A DNA stretch of 64,000 nucleotides. Origin: Trichoplax sp. H2. Taxonomy: Eukaryota > Placozoa > Uniplacotomia > Trichoplacea. Location: contig NOWV01000035.1 in the NCBI GenBank assembly GCA_003344405.1, positions 248,001 to 312,000 of the forward strand, written 5' to 3'. A model generated the notes under the pieces. That model made no database searches and was not told where the DNA came from. It saw only the letters and a list, made by a program, of their open reading frames with translations. Both the position numbers and the translations under genes were made by a program. Positions 1-18,396 of this stretch are shown piece after piece; the stretch's first letter is position 1, and each line of letters opens with the position of its first letter.

Positions 1-3000
1 CTTACACATTTACATCTAGTGGAAATTCCTGACTCTATAAATTTTTAAATGAAACACATACAAATACACTCATATTAATAAATGCAGCAAATAAATTAGT
101 ATATCTTAATTGAACCTACCATAGCAACTTGTGGTTTGAAAGCTTTTCTCGTTTCCTTTACATCTACTAATCTAGCCAGTTGTGGCATACTTCAAAAACC
201 AAATAAACGTACTTTAGATAACTGACCTGAAATACGTTAACTTGAGTATCATAAAAATTCGAATTTCTTACTCTCTACTTTCTAAGTACTCCTGCCAGGT
301 CATCTTACATTTAGCCGGTGGCTCCAGGGACATGCGATGCTTATGAGAAATTAAAGTTGAAGCACATGAAATTCAATCCGTTAAGAAGTATAATGTAACT
401 TTCGCAAGTAATTAGTTTGCCGTACTTCGGGTTTAAGATAATCCTCATCAAACATTTTAGAATCCCCTTTTGAAATCTTTTTCATCAACTCCTTTAAGGT
501 TTTTATAAATACCAGATTAAATCCACAAGAATGAAATTATGTAAATGCAATAGACGCATTCTGACCTTATTTTTTTTTTTATCTTCTTCAGACAGATGTT
601 CTCTCCTACAATACACAGTAAATGAGATTGACATGGAATTTTTAAAAGGCTGAAACAGCACTACATAGTAAATAAATGTAATTTTATGCTGATATCTACC
701 TTTTCCTTTGGATCAATTGCAATCCATTAACACTAAAAACGTCAGCCTTAAAGTTTCCTATGGTTTCCTGGATAAAATTTGTAAGGCTTTTTTTAAATGA
801 ATGTAATTAAGAAGATTTAAGCCAAATAAATCATACAATTTTATTTTCTCGAAAGATCCAGCCACTTTGTACTTTCGTAAATGTAACTTGCTCAGATGTT
901 GTTTGACCAGATACTATATTACTTAATAATTGTCAATATTGCAATTCGATGTTAAAAACGCTGCACAAAAATACAACTTGGAAAGCAAACTGTGTTTTAT
1001 TGTACAGAATAGTAATAATATTTACTTGCTCATAAGTAAATCTACTTCTTCATCTACTTCAGCGTCATCATCCTTGAAATTTGATCAGCAAACTTAATTA
1101 AGAATAATATCTAGAAATCTATTTATCACAGTTAATGTACAACTATACGCGTATATACAACATACTGATATACGAACTCTGCTAACCTTGAATCGCATTT
1201 TTTGAAAGGTTTTCTTATCATTATCTAAGACTATCGGTAATGGGTGAGCTGCCGAAAAAAATCAGATATACCCATAAATCATAATCTTTAATGGTAAATT
1301 ACTAGCTTTTATCGCTCCTATCGATTAAAGTGCAAGCTTATCTATTTATTAGCTATATGACATCGTGCATATTTAGAATTAGTACCGTCATTATTTCCAT
1401 TAAATATCAGACTGACATCTCCTCTTTGCCATTTCATTTCAGAAAAATCAGCCAAGGTCGAATCAACTCTGTCGAGGATAAAAATTAATTTACAGCTTAG
1501 CATTTCGTAAGATATATAATTAATCAATTGAAATATATAAATACTCGCAGGAACATCGAATGTTTTATCGTACAAATCTACCTTATACACGCGTCTCGTT
1601 TTCTAATTTTACATATATCAGAAGGCAGCAGTCTTGATAAAAAAGGAACTTTACCAATGAAACCATAAAAGCGAATTTAATTAATAATTGATTCATGAGT
1701 GCACAAGTTGAAGATTATTTAAAACATTTATCGCAAAATTTATTACTCACTCCAAGATGTAAACTCCCATTTTAATTCCATGTAAAAATCTCCCAACTAT
1801 AGATCGAAATTAGAGATTAAAGTATTATTAACAAGATAGAGTACATTGGCTGTCCATATATGTATCAAAGTAATAATTGTAATCTTAGTATTTACACTTT
1901 TTAAAGCAGCGATAACTCGTGGACGTTTAGCCTTTAGATCTTGCTTTGATATTGTCTTCATGGTTAGGAGTAATTGAGTAACTGTCAATGAATTATAATT
2001 ATATGTACTATAAAATTAATACATTGCTCAGAAAATTTGCTTATTGTATACATATTCCACCATATGAAATGTATGTTACCTGTTAGGCGATCACCATAGC
2101 TAATCGCCTCGTCTAAGGGCGTCCAACCGTAATTATTCTTGGCTTTTAGAGAGGGTTTACGTTGCAAAAGTAATTTTATGCAATCTAACAGTGTAAATGG
2201 ACCAGTACGATGATCAGATTATCCATTAGCAAAATTATGCTAGCTACGATTACCGTACTATGCATCCATTAATTAATTAATAGTCAAAAAATAGAGAAAA
2301 ATACGGATCCAGCTCTATAAACTATTTATCCAAAGCATATCAAGATTGTAATACAATACATAAATTGTAACTATTATTATTATTTTAAATTACTGTTTTA
2401 GCCTTTCTACGAGATAGACGATATTTACCTTTATGGCCAAGCATGACAGCCAGATGTAATGGAGTATTACCTACGTCACAAGAATTAAATGTAACAATAA
2501 TTAGAAGCAATGACTATTGTTTTCCATTAACAAGTAATCGACTACGTATACCTTAGAAAGCAATAGTATGTTACATTTGATGTACAATGTAAAAAGCACA
2601 ATAACCGAAAAGTCGTAGACAAGTAATATTAACTGACTCCGGGTTATTCTGTCTAAACGACGACATTAAAATCAACATACAAATAATGCAATAGAAGCGT
2701 TGCATCGTCTCAAAATATTGTTGCTGAGTGCAATTGCAAAAATTTTATTGCTACCTCAGTTAGTTCAGTTCAGTTCAGTGTTTGATAAGTCGTCACTGGA
2801 GAGGGCTACCGTACCTTCAGACTGAAGGCTTCAAGACATACTAATTTATACAAAATGATGAAAAATTGGCAATAATGCAGTATCGCTACGAGTTATAGTA
2901 GAAGCTACGTACAGTACAGTATTATAGTGTACGAGTATCATGGATACTTTAGCCCTTCGGTAATAGAATACGTATAATTAATCAACGGTGAGATAGAGGA

Positions 3001-5153
3001 GAATCTGAAACCTATGCTACTAGGGTGCGCGTATTATTTTTCATTTTCTAACCACTATTTAGTATGACATTCAACTGATAAGATAAAAAATAGACATCAT
3101 TCTGATTTTCATCGCTTTTAGTTTGATAAAATCAGCAAACATACTATAATGGATACTGTAGCCATTAGGAATAGAATACGTATAATTAATCAATAGTGAG
3201 ATAGAGGGAGAATCTGAAACCTATGCTACTAGGGTGCGCGTATTATTTTTCATTTTCCAACCACTATTTAGTATGACATTCAACTGATAAGATAAAAAAT
3301 AGACATCATTCTGATTTTCATCGCTTTTAGTTTGATAAAATCAGTAAACATACTATAATGGATACTTTAGCCATAAGGTAATAGAATACGTATACTGTAA
3401 TTAATCAACAGTGAGATAGAGGGAGAATCTGAAACCTATACTGCTAGGGTACGCGTATTTTTTATTTTCTAACCACTCTTTAGTATGGCATTCAACAGAT
3501 AAGATCAAAAATGGACATCATCCTTATTTTCATCGCTTTTAGTTTGATAAAATCAGTAAACATACGTACGCTCGTATGTTCCTGTTCGTTCTCAATGAAT
3601 GACCAGAATGATCAGTGTTTTATTAATTATCAGCGTAAACATATTGATACAACTAAATCGCCACAATGCGAAACTAGATGCTACGGGTTGTACAGTATAA
3701 ATGGAATTTCTTCGATTATTTCGAATAGGAGTATGAAATAAAGGTTCATCCCTATCGACTGAGCAGCATTGAACTCTTGGCCGATCAATCAATATCAGGA
3801 TGAAGATTAAGGCCATACGTTCATTAATGTTTACAATACGATATCGCATTTCTAAAGTCAAGCTGTCTCTATAAAGGCAAAATCAATCATGAATCTTCTA
3901 AAAGAAATTGTAATATTATTATAGTTAAAAATAATTTATCTATTTCACAAATCAATGGAAGATTTACTGTATCATTTCAATTTGTTCTATATTAAATGCG
4001 TATGAATACTTTTACATGGTCTTGATTCCGGCTTGTATTTTATATTTTACAATCAGTAATCGGATTAAAAATGAATGGGAAAACATGTTTAATGAACAGT
4101 TATGGACTACCTAAAAGAGTTGGAGGACTGTCTATAGAAATGAATTCAATCATCATTATGGTTACTAGATGAAGTGGGGCACAGGATTGACCCACCTGTA
4201 TCTTCCAGTAATTAATAATTTACATGTCATGTTGATTATAGTAAAGACTGAGTTGCTGTAAAATAATAATATGAAAATAAATGTACTGTATATTGGTATC
4301 GTACTCGTGTACATTCCATTTTTGGCAGACTACGTGTCATCATTCGTATGACATAACATGGAAATGGAGTATTTGCCGATGGGGAAAATGGCGTGTATCC
4401 ACAATAAACTACTTCAAGAGTAATTGAATCCAGCTGTTATGATATTATTGAGTAAAAGGAATGACTATTCAAAGAATTCAAGCCGTTGATGATCATTACT
4501 TTGTAAGTTGGTTGAAAAATTATCGTGTACGACTATCCATGGATCCGACGGCAACTGTAGACCGAAACATCATTGAATCAATCAATGAGAATACAAGGAT
4601 CAAAATGATCGACTATGAAAAGGTATCCCATGAATGTATCCTTCCATAAGGAGGATACAAATAAAAATTGGATTTGCAATCTATTCTGCTTTATTTAGGC
4701 CATTGCAATGATTCTTTTGCTTTCAAAGTGAGTCTGTACGCCGTCTATTGCTGTAGCAAAGCAAGCTAGTAGCGAAGTTTATTCGTCCGACAGTGAGATT
4801 TGGATTTTCAATCAGTCAAGCTTTCATTTTGGCCCAATCTACTGATACAATACTATAGTAGATTGAGCAAGGTAATGTACAGCTTGCTGCTGGATGCCAT
4901 GACTCCACCAGCGGGTCTACTGTACTAACGATTGCTGTGGCGTCTATTGACATATTGAGACTACTGTGGACGTTGACAACGATCAGCTTCTATTTACTCT
5001 ATACTGTCCATACATCCAGTACATCACAAACTTACCATGTTTATCCTTTCTATTGATGTCGTGGCCTTTCTGTAACGATTTTACCATTTCATTAGCATTG
5101 CCATTGAAGACATGGTAATGCACTGGATAGTCCAATGTCGTATTTTGAGCCAT
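1..5153 (-). CDS. ANKRD13C: ANKRD13C-type ankyrin-repeat ER chaperone, C-terminus beyond left edge
   Basis: ANKRD13C proteins sit on the ER and act as chaperones that control folding and exit of G-protein-coupled receptors (family knowledge). Sixteen exons can be read on the minus strand: 5036-5153, 2429-2470, 2080-2184, 1896-1981, 1751-1796, 1582-1648, 1386-1468, 1187-1248, 1026-1072, 837-921, 700-767, 566-605, 426-491, 272-339, 120-189 and about 6-34. All junctions keep phase. The start is the ATG at 5153, followed by a TLDYPVH stretch matching the vertebrate protein just before its first ankyrin repeat; the long vertebrate N-terminal extension is missing. Next come two ankyrin units (GNTPLHLAVMLGHK; NNYGWTPLDEAISYGDR), then the chaperone domain with RVDSTLADF, MKWQRGDVSLIFNGN, VQSGWIFREN, REHLSEED and MTWQEY, ending at SQEFPL. 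About 360 residues are visible and roughly 70 more are expected to the left. Intron 1 (2471-5035) is unusually long and holds a tandem repeat. Confidence 0.93.
2940..3567. repeat. Three tandem copies of a 209-bp unit
   Basis: Copies start at 2940, 3149 and 3358, each with ATGGATACT followed by GTAGCC or TTAGCC, and each runs through a shared block ending in TTTGATAAAATCAG. Copies 1 and 2 are almost identical; copy 3 differs by scattered substitutions and small insertions. The array lies in intron 1 of the ANKRD13C-like gene. It has no coding potential shared between copies. Confidence 0.9.
3568..5035. other. Rest of ANKRD13C intron 1, no further gene
   Basis: This is intronic for the minus-strand gene. 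Short open frames on the plus strand at 3511-3741 and 4461-4649 have no recognisable motif and no splice partners. Nothing else is seen. Confidence 0.6.
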
Positions 5154-5256
5154 TTTAAAGTTGATACAAGGAGAAAAATCAGTAATAGAAAGCTGCTAAG
5201 GAATTGTCACGCAAGAATCCTTGAGAATATTGACTTGGAGCGGACACTGCGAACAG

Positions 5257-5660
5257 CAGTAGCTTGCTGTACCGTACGCACTGTAACCACTGTACTGTAC
5301 ACTGTAGTGCGCCGTACTGGTTGTTGTACAGTATAGTACAGTACACTACGCATGTTCAATGTTCATTGTTCAAGTATAGTATAACATTCTAGTGAAACCG
5401 ACTCCCTCTGCTTGTGGTCTACAGTGTACAGTGTACAGTGTACGGTACGTGACGCAACTGAAACTGTACAGTACAGTACTGTACTGTACTGTAGAAAGAG
5501 AGAGAGAGACGACTGGACTAGCTGTCCTTCAGTGCAAAATAATCAACAATACAGTAGGATTGTATGCAGCACTACAGTGTACAGTGTACAGTACGCTACC
5601 AACGAAAGAGTACAGTACTGTACAGTACTGTACTGTACACTGAGTGTACACTGTACAATT
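5257..5660. repeat. TACAG/CTGTA pentamer arrays
   Basis: Short runs of the pentamer TACAG pass directly into runs of its reverse complement CTGTA, giving GTAC-centred palindromes. A short GA-dinucleotide run (5497-5509) sits inside the cluster. The arrays create overlapping open frames with Val-Gln-Tyr-Cys-Thr repeats, which are not taken as genes. Confidence 0.85.
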
Positions 5661-6382
5661 GTGCAGAACCAACCAAGCGGCTAATTTGCATGATAATCGT
5701 AGACAGTATAGTGTATCGTTTCAGACATACGGCTCAGCGGAGATGACCAGCAAAAGAAGTTAGCTCCCTTCTTTTTACCATGGTGAACCACTCTTCTCTG
5801 CCCTTCTCTTTCTTTCTTTCACTAGTCCCTAGCCATAGCCTCTATCGCTGAAGCACAAGCATGGCAGATACCAAGACCATGGTAGTGCCTAGGAACTACG
5901 AATGATCTTACCGTACTGTATTACTCCCAGTGAAGTTAAGTTGACTAGTCGTGCCGTCGTGGCCTACTGTATCAATTAGTCTTTTAATGAAGTGAATAAG
6001 AAAAAAAAAAGCAACTGTACTGTACTACTAGACGGCTGATGGTACTGGCCAACAAAGGGTAGAATTATTAGCCTTACTGTCTACATAGACATCATTTTAG
6101 GATCAAAGTGATCCATTCATTTCTAGTTAATACGGGTAATTATTATACTACATCACTACGTAGAAGGCAATATCCTGGAGTAAAGTAGAATAGACTAAAA
6201 TTCATTTAGAAATCATCCAAGATGATGTAATTGTTGATCGCCGAATAAATAGCTGCATCATGCCGCAAAGAGCATTTCGATTCATTCGTATATTTTCTTT
6301 TCTTTTCTAGCCGATTTTAGTCAAGTTAATATTGGGAGTCTCAGTCACAGTCAACGTGGCATCACTACGCAAGACTGTACAG

Positions 6383-6404
6383 TACAGTACAGTACTGTAC
6401 TGTA
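6383..6404. repeat. 22-bp perfect palindrome of TACAG/CTGTA units
   Basis: The left half is made of TACAG pentamers and the right half is its exact reverse complement, centred on GTAC at 6392-6395. It lies about 370 bp before the VCP start codon. Confidence 0.9.
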
Positions 6405-6767
6405 TCGTGCAGTCTTACAGTACATACTATTCTAGAAACTGAATGAATTTAATAGAGCGGGTGACGTAACGCTACACTGACGCTATGGCCTGACCATACT
6501 GTACCAGGGGCATGATTGTGTTAAACAATTACACTGCAGGAAAACTTTTTGGAACTTATTTTGTAGTACTGTAGTGTACAGTACTGTACAGTACAGTACA
6601 ATGAACCGTGTGTTTAAAATCTCTTGTATCTCACAAAAAAGTCTGTGACAAATAACTGCCGACTAATCAGTAATCAGGCTTTTGGTCTTTCGGAAAGTGC
6701 ATATCATTGTGCAAAGGTTAAAAGCAGGCAGTAAATCTACAAATAGACAGCATACGACGTGTACGAC

Positions 6768-12919
<6,152 letters not shown>

Positions 12920-13421
12920 AGATTTCTGTTGTTCGTGTATCTTTGATTATGAGTTAATTGGTAGCATCGGATAAATTACTGAAGTTCTGCAATTAAGATA
13001 GCTAACGTAATTAGGAGATTATCCATGCTTCTTGATCTTGTAACTGCATAATTGATGAAGCTTGCCTATCTTGCTGTCTTTAGACTGCTTCTTAAAGGTT
13101 TAAATACTTTGCTAGTTAAATTAATGTATGCTACATAATAACTAAAAGGAGGCTCTACTCGCTTATGAATATAACCGAACGTGTGATAGCGCGCTCCTGG
13201 TGCAATGATTATTAAATGTTAGATGCTATTACCAATGTAACACTTCTTTTATCTTTTTCGCTGACATGACGAATTAGATGAGCAGGGTTCAGCAATCGAT
13301 TTAACTCGTTATTTGCAATTTCATTACCTAATGTTATTAGTATCTTACTACTTTCTAACAAAACCGTGGTACGTTTGTACTATTTTTGACAGTCTCGTTG
13401 TTTTGACATAGGTTTTACAAT

Positions 13422-13434
13422 AATAAATAATAAA
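13422..13434 (+). terminator. Probable VCP polyadenylation signals
   Basis: Two overlapping AATAAA hexamers lie about 500 nt downstream of the VCP stop codon in an otherwise gene-free stretch. Confidence 0.5.
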
Positions 13435-13632
13435 CACAGTCATTATCAATCTCTTGGACTGTTCTGTGTTTTGATTAATCAATTTAATGTTCAATGACTA
13501 ATGTACAGTAGAAAGGTGGCTAAAATAACGTGGAGATAGGTTCAATAGAACTTACGTAACTTCATACCAATTGACCAAATGATTAATTGATACAGTGTAA
13601 TATAGTTGGCAGTAATATGTGGCTTCGCTTTA

Positions 13633-13674
13633 GTATGGACTTCTAGAAACTAGTCTATTTCTAGAAGTCCATAC
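13633..13674. repeat. Perfect 17-bp inverted repeat with 8-nt loop
   Basis: Arms 13633-13649 and 13658-13674 are exact reverse complements (GTATGGACTTCTAGAAA and its complement), separated by CTAGTCTA. It could be a hairpin in RNA or the two ends of a tiny mobile-element remnant. Confidence 0.85.
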
Positions 13675-14408
13675 CTTTGGGGTCCTCCACTGGCATGGGG
13701 TAGTAGATGATAAAGCTACTGTACATCAATATGGCATATTACACTTTCTTATCAACTACAGTTGGTTGCTAACAATGTTGTAAACTGGAATGTCGATAAC
13801 GTTGAAGTTTTAGCTAGAAATATAAATACTGAAGGATATCAGGGAAAGTAATGTAGACTTTCTCTATCAATTTTCCCTACTTGGGTGAGTGTATCGTCAA
13901 TTATATAATGTCTAGATACTTGGGTCAATCAATTTTCAGACTTTATGGGGGGGGGGGGTGCAAAAAGTTGGAACGTTGAAACTCTTTTAAAGCGTATTCA
14001 TGGTCGAACCATAGCATAGCAACTGTACTATACTGCATATCGTCATATCAAGGCGGCAAATAAGACGGAATTTACCGGTTGGATCGATTTCAGCTCGGTA
14101 CATTTTACAGTAATGTACCACCGTACGCTATTTCATGGACTACTCCATGCAGTACAGTACAGTGCTATGGTACGCATACCATTGATCCTACTAACACAAC
14201 TATACTGTAAAATAATAGTTGATGATTTACTTACCAAAACGTCTGTACAGACTGTCGGCTGGCTTCGTATTTCTGAATTAATCCGTGCTAGGAAAGTGCA
14301 ACAGTGTATTTGTTGTTCTGAGCAGAGTAGCTGAAAAACGCAACCTTTAATTTATAGCAAACTAGGAATTGGTGTTGTAGAATATTCAAGATTGTAATCA
14401 ATTTCATC

Positions 14409-16018
14409 ATGGGATCGATGATTAGCTCACAGATGAAGGAGGTCATGGGTGAACAAATGAAGCAAAATAAAGAATCCATGAGTGAAATGCAAGATACTAT
14501 GGTATGAAGCAATTGTAACAACTTATTTCACGCTTACAGTATACGCTTATTGCCTGCTATGCTGTCTGGTAAAAGTACAATTCGGTGTAGTAATTCCCAT
14601 CGGAGGCCTATATTTAGCAGCCATCACATTTGTAGAATTTCGTTCTCTCCATCACCACAGTATTCGATTGCTATCACTTGCTAGCTTGTAATAAGTGATT
14701 ACATCAACTAAAGACGTATAAGAAATTTAATGCGTTACGCTACCTTATTACTATCATTTGTTTGATTGAATTACAGTAATAATTTACATACATCAAACGC
14801 TATATGGATGCAAAAATGCCTCATTTGTCTACTATAATAGCGTAAAATCTGATTTGATTTAATAATAACGGTAATTGTAATCATTATTGCGAACATTGGC
14901 TATCTTAACATCCAGCAAATATTTATTATTCACAGTAAAACCACAAAGGTACAAGGCGGAATATTAACGCTTTAATCCTGATTTTATCGCTCTTGACAGT
15001 AAATAATTTCACATAGTACCTGATTTACCGGTAAATTAATTGTTGGCGGTGAAGAAAATAATTACTCCGTACTAGTTAGTAACTGTTATACAATAGTTAC
15101 TCGTACGTTGGGTACGAATGTCATAGGGACGTTTCTTTCCCCTATTTTATCACGCTATTAGTTATCACTGGATACTGGTAGTTATCGCTAACTTCGTAGT
15201 TGTACAGCAGCACTGTTCTACGTATTATCTCGGAGTTACGAGGGCTTTACTTGCTCAATTCTAGACTCACTATATCGTATACATATAGTATTAAATAAAT
15301 AATATTTACGTTGCTCCCACCAACGTGATTTGTGCTATGTTGTATAGATGGAACGACAAATTGTGCTACAAGATCAGATCCGTCGGCGTCAAATGGCATC
15401 ACAAATCGCTAGAGCTAGAGATTTCGTTGCTTGGTATGGTTCGTTCTACGCCCTAGCTGGTATTGGCCTTATAGCTGCGTAAGAGTCGCAAATTTAGATC
15501 GCTGTTATACCGTACAACACACAAGATACTATTAATTAATTAATTAATACTGATTTTACACTATATAGTAGAACTAATGGTTAACTCTGTACAGTTCATT
15601 GCTATTGATGTACTCGAATATATAACTTTAACTGTTACAGCTCTAGACGAACAAAGAACCGTGCTTATTTAGGACCATTAGTTCCACTCGGATTTATACT
15701 GGCGTATCAAGCCGATTTAGCTTATGGGAATAAAATGGATCGTATACGAGGTAATGTAGGAAGTAATCGATTAGTACAGCTGCTTATACATGCTAGCTGC
15801 AGTTTATCCTATCCTTACTTAAATGTTTATGGAATGCCTGATGTTAGCTATTTCCCTCAGTAACGAATTATCAAATTCTTTATTAAAATCCCTTCTAATA
15901 AAATACAGCCGAAGCGGAGAGGATTATGTCTGATGAGACTCACTACCTTGAGTTACCATTTGGACGACCAACTCTTAAAGCCGTAGAAGAAGCAAGGAAG
16001 GCTTCCAAGAAAAGCTAA
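14409..16018 (+). CDS. PLGRKT: PLGRKT homologue (plasminogen receptor with C-terminal lysine family), 147 residues
   Basis: In vertebrates PLGRKT is a small two-pass membrane protein that binds plasminogen through its C-terminal Lys (family knowledge). Exons 14409-14501, 15348-15478, 15641-15750 and 15909-16018 join in frame to 147 residues, the same length as the human protein. The N-terminus MGSMISSQMKEVMGEQ matches the family start; the core ERQIVLQDQIRRRQMA and IARARDF aligns closely. Two hydrophobic segments lie at about 57-75 and 85-102 (GPLVPLGFILAYQADLAYG). The C-terminal part has EAERIM, LELPFGRPT and EEARKASKKS. The last residue is Ser, after two Lys, so the defining terminal Lys is absent. 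The downstream neighbour RNASEH1 is convergent. Confidence 0.93.
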
Positions 16019-16782
16019 TTCCGACTGAGCCTCTTTTGGAATTGTAAATTTTAGGGTAGTAGATAGAAAGCGTATGCAGCCCGTTGATAATTCCCTTAGT
16101 ATATCTCATACAGTTTACCTAGGATTAGACTGCTTCTATTGACCTTAGCTAATTTAGTATGCAATAATTTGTCTATCACTTTAAATATTATCGTAGTAAA
16201 TTACAGTAAAGTAAATTTAATTTATTTATTATGCTGTTTTTACATAGAATTCGTTTTAGTGTTTGATAGCATACGCCTTAGTTTGTTCCACAATTGGAAT
16301 ATTAGAGCTGTTGTCCTTCGAGATTGGGTGTGTATTAGAACACCTTTTCGTTTCTGATGATCTTTACCTTATTATGAAGCATTTGGCTGTGACATTTGTC
16401 TATTACAACCTATAATTACTTAGCAAATTTTATATGTATGGTATGATTGCGTGAGCCAATAAACAGAGCGGCTAATACGAAGTTTAATAACAATTTCTTA
16501 AATATAATTAAATTTATCAAGTTAATACAAAAGTATCGTGAATGATATCTAGTTATATGAAAGTGACCAAAATTTTGTCAGCAGGACCAAGAAAAAAATA
16601 TGATACACCATTAATAACTATATACAGCATGCTGATAACCAGATCCATAAAATATACAGCTTTACATGATACGTTTACGGTACAGTATACTAATTTCGTC
16701 ATATTGCTACCTTGTAATAATTCGGGGAACCGGTAAGTAACACCAAACATCTTCGATATCTATAGAGAAGACTATCCGTATT
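16019..16782. other. Convergent 3' spacer between PLGRKT and RNASEH1
   Basis: It carries the 3' ends of both genes. An AATAAA at 16458-16463 is a candidate PLGRKT poly(A) signal. No further gene is seen. Confidence 0.6.
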
Positions 16783-18396
16783 CTAACATTCCGCCTGAGC
16801 TCCAGCTTTTGCGAGTTTGTCTGCCATTTCATTACCTACATCACCAGCATGGCTACGTATATGAGTCCATTTTACTCTTAGTTGAGAGTTTAAATGATCT
16901 AATTTGACAATATCTTCCTTATTTTTGACTTCGTCTCCGGAGCTTGTTTTCCATTCATTACGTTTCCATTTATTAATCCAATTTGTAACAACATTAATAG
17001 TGTACATGGAATCTGTTCTTATTTCGATAGTTTCTAAGTTGTGATCTGAGGCAGATTCGAGAGCTTTACAGGCTGCAACAAGTTCAGCTCGCTGGTTAGT
17101 TTGTTTACCTGATAATCTTTCACTTACACTTGAAAGATTCGGATAGCTCCAGTATATGCCAATTCCGGCTCTTGCATTCTGAAAGCCATTATTAAAACAG
17201 CAGCCATCGCAATAAACAATATTGCTAGAGCTACTACTACTGGCAACGGCAGGTCCTACTACCTCATCTGTTATTCTCTTCTTGACACCTAAATCCTGTG
17301 TCATGAAAGCCAACAAGTACAACCAGTAGTTACTTAATAGTATTACACTTTTAGAATGATATTCATTGTTACTAACGAGTTAACCGATCCTCAAAGTTAG
17401 CCTATGATATTTTCATTTCTATACGCATAAGATAAAAGGACATACCATAGCCATACGTTTTCTTTTTTCACCAACAAGGTCTGAAATCAAAGGTGAAACA
17501 CGTGTCAAAGGCGTTTCATTACTCTTGCGGTCTAATAAATAAAGAAAAAGATTAGATTGAGAATCTTTGCAGAGGTCGTCATAAATGTTAAAACTATCGT
17601 TGTCTGAGTGTGCATTTTTAGTCATAAACTACAGTAATAGAACTAGGGTTTTTTTTGGTTGCCATGGTTTAGAAGACTGTAGTCAGCTTTATTTTCAGTC
17701 GAATTGGGAAACTTGCTTCGAACTGAATGGATTGTATACTTTTAACCTATCATTTCATTGATACAGAACTTTCTAAATTGTGTTATTGTTTTCTGGACTG
17801 ATACGCACACCTCATAAGTTAACATCTCCGTAACATGCCTATTTGTACAGTGTTTGTTAGTGATAAGCCATGCGGTAAACGAAATCTTTGCCCACTGAAC
17901 AGCAATTCTAGTTTGTAACAGAATTTACTAATGATGTAGTGTACATAGTTAATGTATAATTTACGAAACTTAATTTGTACTCCTGAAGGTGATCCATTCG
18001 GGAAGTCTTTGAATTTTTTTATCTCAATCGTTTGCGATTTGGAACTATTGTGTGTTTAAAAAGGTAAACAGTAAACCTTTTGCATCTTAGGTAGAGTTGT
18101 GGCTGAAGATTTGATAAAACTTTCGGCCTCTTCAAGCTGTCTAAATTTCTTGTAGATCGCACCAGGATACCCATTAACATTTTCGGCGCAATCAGGCCTA
18201 TAAAAATAAAACATGCAGACGTATAGTGTAGGACTATGCTACTTAAAAGTGTACGACTTTGGTTGAAATACAGTAATGCACTAGATAAGATTGCATGCTC
18301 GTATATAACTGTTTAAAATTTTCAAATGTGGACTTACCAATTTTGATAGATGCCGGGATGTCTACCAACTCGCACTGCATAAAAATAGGCAGCCAT
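16783..18396 (-). CDS. RNASEH1: Ribonuclease H1, full-length with hybrid-binding domain, 291 residues
   Basis: Cleaves the RNA strand of RNA-DNA hybrids. Minus-strand exons 18338-18396, 18077-18197, 17446-17628 and 16783-17295 join in frame (60 + 61 + 170 residues), close to the 286-residue human enzyme. Exons 1-2 encode the hybrid-binding domain: FYAVRVGRHPGIYQNW, then GYPGAIYKKF with the Trp and paired Lys used for duplex binding. Exon 3 is a poorly conserved linker with a KRKR patch. Exon 4 is the catalytic domain: D151 (YCDGCC), E192 (NQRAELVAACKALE), D216 (IRTDSMYT), H270 (RSHAGDVGNE) and D280. All catalytic residues are present. The ATG at 18396 is directly preceded by an in-frame TGA, which fixes the start unless an upstream exon is spliced on. 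No mitochondrial targeting extension is visible. Confidence 0.96.

Larger units (their letters stand above)
5154..6767. promoter_or_regulatory. Divergent intergenic region of ANKRD13C and VCP, rich in TACAG/CTGTA palindromes
   Basis: About 1.6 kb separates the start codons of two divergently transcribed housekeeping genes, so both promoters should lie here (inference). No TATA box stands out. The sequence is dominated by runs of TACAG and its complement CTGTA, clustered at about 5257-5345, 5421-5500, 5566-5660, 6373-6404 and 6566-6602. A pyrimidine-rich stretch lies at 5789-5825. Confidence 0.6.
12920..14408. other. VCP 3' UTR and VCP-PLGRKT spacer
   Basis: No gene is recognised. It holds the VCP 3' UTR, a perfect 17-bp inverted repeat (13633-13674), a run of 12 G (13947-13958) and a few TACAG units near 14155. 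Confidence 0.6.

Noticed and set aside
3511-3741. A 76-codon frame with a signal-peptide-like start and five Cys
   Set aside because: It lies in the ANKRD13C intron and begins inside the third copy of a tandem repeat whose other copies have TAG in place of the ATG. No homologue recognised.
4461-4649. A 62-codon frame in the same intron
   Set aside because: No motif or partner exons; length is within chance.
5112-5746. Several overlapping open frames rich in Val, Tyr, Cys and Thr
   Set aside because: They are produced by the TACAG/CTGTA pentamer, which lacks stops in some frames. The same artefact occurs at 62149-62793.
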